From an uncultured Lachnospiraceae bacterium (lineage in GTDB: Bacteria; Bacillota; Clostridia; Lachnospirales; Lachnospiraceae), in NCBI GenBank assembly GCA_910586275.1, contig CAJUIM010000158.1:1-6052 (forward strand): DNA of 6,052 nt, given 5' to 3'. Below are positions 4,537 through 6,052 of the stretch, piece after piece. Every line of letters starts with the position of its first letter. The first letter of the stretch is position 1. The position numbers were made by a program, and so were the translations under genes. A model generated the notes under the pieces. The model was not told the origin of the DNA and searched no databases. It worked only from the letters and a program-made list of their open reading frames with translations.

Positions 4537-5967
4537 ATGGGAAAACGATATGAGACGGTTATCGGCTTGGAAGTTCATGTAGAACTGGCAACGAAAACAA
4601 AGATATTCTGCGGCTGTTCTACGGCGTTTGGCGGGGCACCCAATACGCACACATGTCCGGTCTGCACGGGAATGCCCGGCTCACTGCCCGTGCTGAATAA
4701 GAAAGTGCTGGAATATGCGGTGGCAGTAGGGCTTGCCATGAACTGCACGGTTACCCGGTACTGCAAATTTGACAGAAAGAATTATTTTTACCCGGATAAT
4801 CCGCAGAACTATCAAATTTCCCAATTGTATCTTCCAATCTGCAGGGACGGCTGCGTGGAAATCGAAACGGCAGCAGGGAAGAAGCAGATAGGCATTCATG
4901 AAATCCATATGGAGGAGGATGCAGGAAAGCTGATCCATGACGAATGGGAGGATTGTTCGTTAGTGGATTATAACCGTTCCGGTGTGCCGCTGATTGAAAT
5001 CGTATCCAAGCCGGATATGAGGAGTGCGGAGGAAGTCATTGCCTATCTGGAAAAACTGCGTATGATTATTCAGTATCTGGGGGCATCCGACTGTAAGCTT
5101 CAGGAAGGCTCCATGCGGGCGGATGTGAACCTTTCCGTCCGGGAAGAGGGCGCGGAGGAATATGGGACACGGACGGAAATGAAGAATCTGAATTCCTTCC
5201 GTGCCATTGCGAGAGCCATTGAAGGGGAAAAGGAACGTCAGATTGCGCTGATTGAGGCAGGCCGGCAGGTGGTGCAGGAGACTAGACGGTGGGACGATGG
5301 GAAGGAAGAGTCCTATGCCATGAGAAGCAAGGAAGATGCCAGAGATTACCGTTATTTTCCGGATCCTGACTTGATGCCGGTTGCGGTCTGCGATGAATGG
5401 CTGGCGGAAATTAGGGCGGCGCAGCCGGAGTTCCGCCAAGAAAAAATGATGCGCTATAAGAAGGAGTATGATATTCCCGATTACGATATCGAGATAATCA
5501 CGGGAACAAAGCATATGGCGGATTTATTTGAAGAAACAGTGCGGATCTGCGGGCAGCCGAAGAAGGTATCCAACTGGCTGATGGGGGAAACCATGCGTTT
5601 GCTGAAGGAACATGGTGCGGAGCCGGAGGATATCCGTTTTTCACCGGAAAATCTTGCCCGCCTGATTCGGCTGACAGACGGGAAGGTCATCAACGGCACG
5701 GTGGCGAAAGAAGTTTTTGAAGTGATGTTTGAAAAAGATATGGATCCGGAGAGATATGTGGAGGAAAAGGGCTTAAGAACGGTCAGTGACGAGGGGGCAT
5801 TGCGTAGGACGGTGGAAGAGGTGATTGCGGCGAATCCCAAATCAGTGGAGGACTACCGCAACGGTAAGGAAAAAGCCATCGGGTTCTTGGTGGGGCAGAC
5901 TATGAAGGCAATGAAAGGGAAAGCGGATCCCGGGATGGTGAACGGACTGCTGCGGGAATTGCTGTAG
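4537..5967 (+). CDS. gatB: Asp-tRNA(Asn)/Glu-tRNA(Gln) amidotransferase subunit B
   Basis: The tRNA-binding and kinase/transamidase subunit. It phosphorylates the side-chain carboxylate of Asp- or Glu-tRNA and replaces it with ammonia delivered from GatA. At 476 residues it is full length for the family. It shows YETVIGLEVHVEL (5-17), a zinc-site Cys set FCGCST (24-29) and TCPVCTGMPG (39-48), KFDRKNYFYPDNPQNYQISQ (77-96), HMEEDAGKLIHD (123-134), DYNRSGVPLIEIVSKPD (143-159), EGSMRADVNLSVR (191-203) and RDYRYFPDPDLMP (269-281). The last third is the helical and YqeY-like tail region that contacts the tRNA elbow, ending GMVNGLLRELL. ATG 4537 is only two bases from the gatA stop, so translation is probably coupled. 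Confidence 0.97.
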   Translation: MGKRYETVIGLEVHVELATKTKIFCGCSTAFGGAPNTHTCPVCTGMPGSLPVLNKKVLEYAVAVGLAMNCTVTRYCKFDRKNYFYPDNPQNYQISQLYLPICRDGCVEIETAAGKKQIGIHEIHMEEDAGKLIHDEWEDCSLVDYNRSGVPLIEIVSKPDMRSAEEVIAYLEKLRMIIQYLGASDCKLQEGSMRADVNLSVREEGAEEYGTRTEMKNLNSFRAIARAIEGEKERQIALIEAGRQVVQETRRWDDGKEESYAMRSKEDARDYRYFPDPDLMPVAVCDEWLAEIRAAQPEFRQEKMMRYKKEYDIPDYDIEIITGTKHMADLFEETVRICGQPKKVSNWLMGETMRLLKEHGAEPEDIRFSPENLARLIRLTDGKVINGTVAKEVFEVMFEKDMDPERYVEEKGLRTVSDEGALRRTVEEVIAANPKSVEDYRNGKEKAIGFLVGQTMKAMKGKADPGMVNGLLRELL

Positions 5968-6052
5968 TGAGGGCAATAAAATACGGTGTGTAAGTGCCAA
6001 TGTCATGATGCTGGGGTCAAAAGCCCTCGAAATAGAACCTTGAAAATTTAAT
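5968..6052 (+). other. Non-coding tail after gatB, cut by the window end
   Basis: These 85 bases hold no ORF of note. GAGGGC (5969-5974) is complementary to GCCCTC (6023-6028). A small hairpin GGGGT/GCCCT (6013-6017/6023-6027) has only three G-C pairs and no T run after it, so no intrinsic terminator is seen before the window ends. The last bases, AACCTTGAAAATTTAAT, resemble the CTTGAAAA-type motif I associate with Firmicutes rRNA spacers and some dispersed clostridial elements; this is a weak recollection only. Confidence 0.4.

Noticed and set aside
4050..4650. Minus-strand frames across the gatA repeats (162 and 166 codons) and a + strand frame at 4257-4553
   Set aside because: They are open only because the 33-bp unit lacks stops in these frames and repeats in phase. 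No independent RBS or family similarity is seen, and the gatA frame is continuous with the catalytic core.
6013..6027. Intrinsic terminator after gatB
   Set aside because: The hairpin is weak (three G-C and two G-T pairs) and is followed by CGAAATAG, not a T run.

Overview
The window is a housekeeping operon of the indirect Asn-tRNA (and Gln-tRNA) pathway: T-box leader, aspS, gatC, gatA, gatB, all on the + strand. The T-box, the Gram-positive type Shine-Dalgarno sites and the style of the proteins point to a Clostridia member, most likely Lachnospiraceae. That placement is from memory of the families, not from a search.

Layout. Positions 1-62 form a long inverted repeat with no gene. Positions 63-184 are non-coding, AT-richer toward the right, with a plausible sigma-A promoter at 130-158. 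Positions 185-464 are a complete T-box riboswitch: Stem I with specifier AAC (Asn), Stem II, Stem III, a perfect antiterminator fold and a perfect competing intrinsic terminator. Positions 465-607 are a leader of about 140 nt. It holds a strong Shine-Dalgarno site in front of a 26-codon ORF that is out of frame with aspS. Then come aspS (608-2359), gatC (2411-2704), gatA (2735-4534) and gatB (4537-5967). The last 85 bases hold no gene and no clear terminator.

How it works together. AspRS carries the His in the anticodon-binding domain (RDHGG) that is associated with non-discriminating enzymes, so it probably charges both tRNA-Asp and tRNA-Asn with Asp. GatCAB then amidates Asp-tRNA-Asn to Asn-tRNA-Asn, and in most hosts also Glu-tRNA-Gln to Gln-tRNA-Gln. 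The T-box would switch the operon on when tRNA-Asn is uncharged. GAA (Glu) overlaps AAC in the specifier loop, which recalls the two-codon T-box reported for the Clostridium acetobutylicum transamidation operon.

Odd points. GatA has a C-terminal tail of 99 residues made of nine 11-residue units, encoded by a 33-bp minisatellite whose last, degenerate unit carries the gatB ribosome binding site. A short sequence just before the array resembles the present gatA-stop/gatB-RBS junction, as if it were a relic of the old gene end. The T-box acceptor-pairing bulge reads UGGU, which fits A73 by Watson-Crick pairing but G73 only by wobble. AspRS has the motif 2 version DARADRSPGEFYQLD rather than the common bacterial form.
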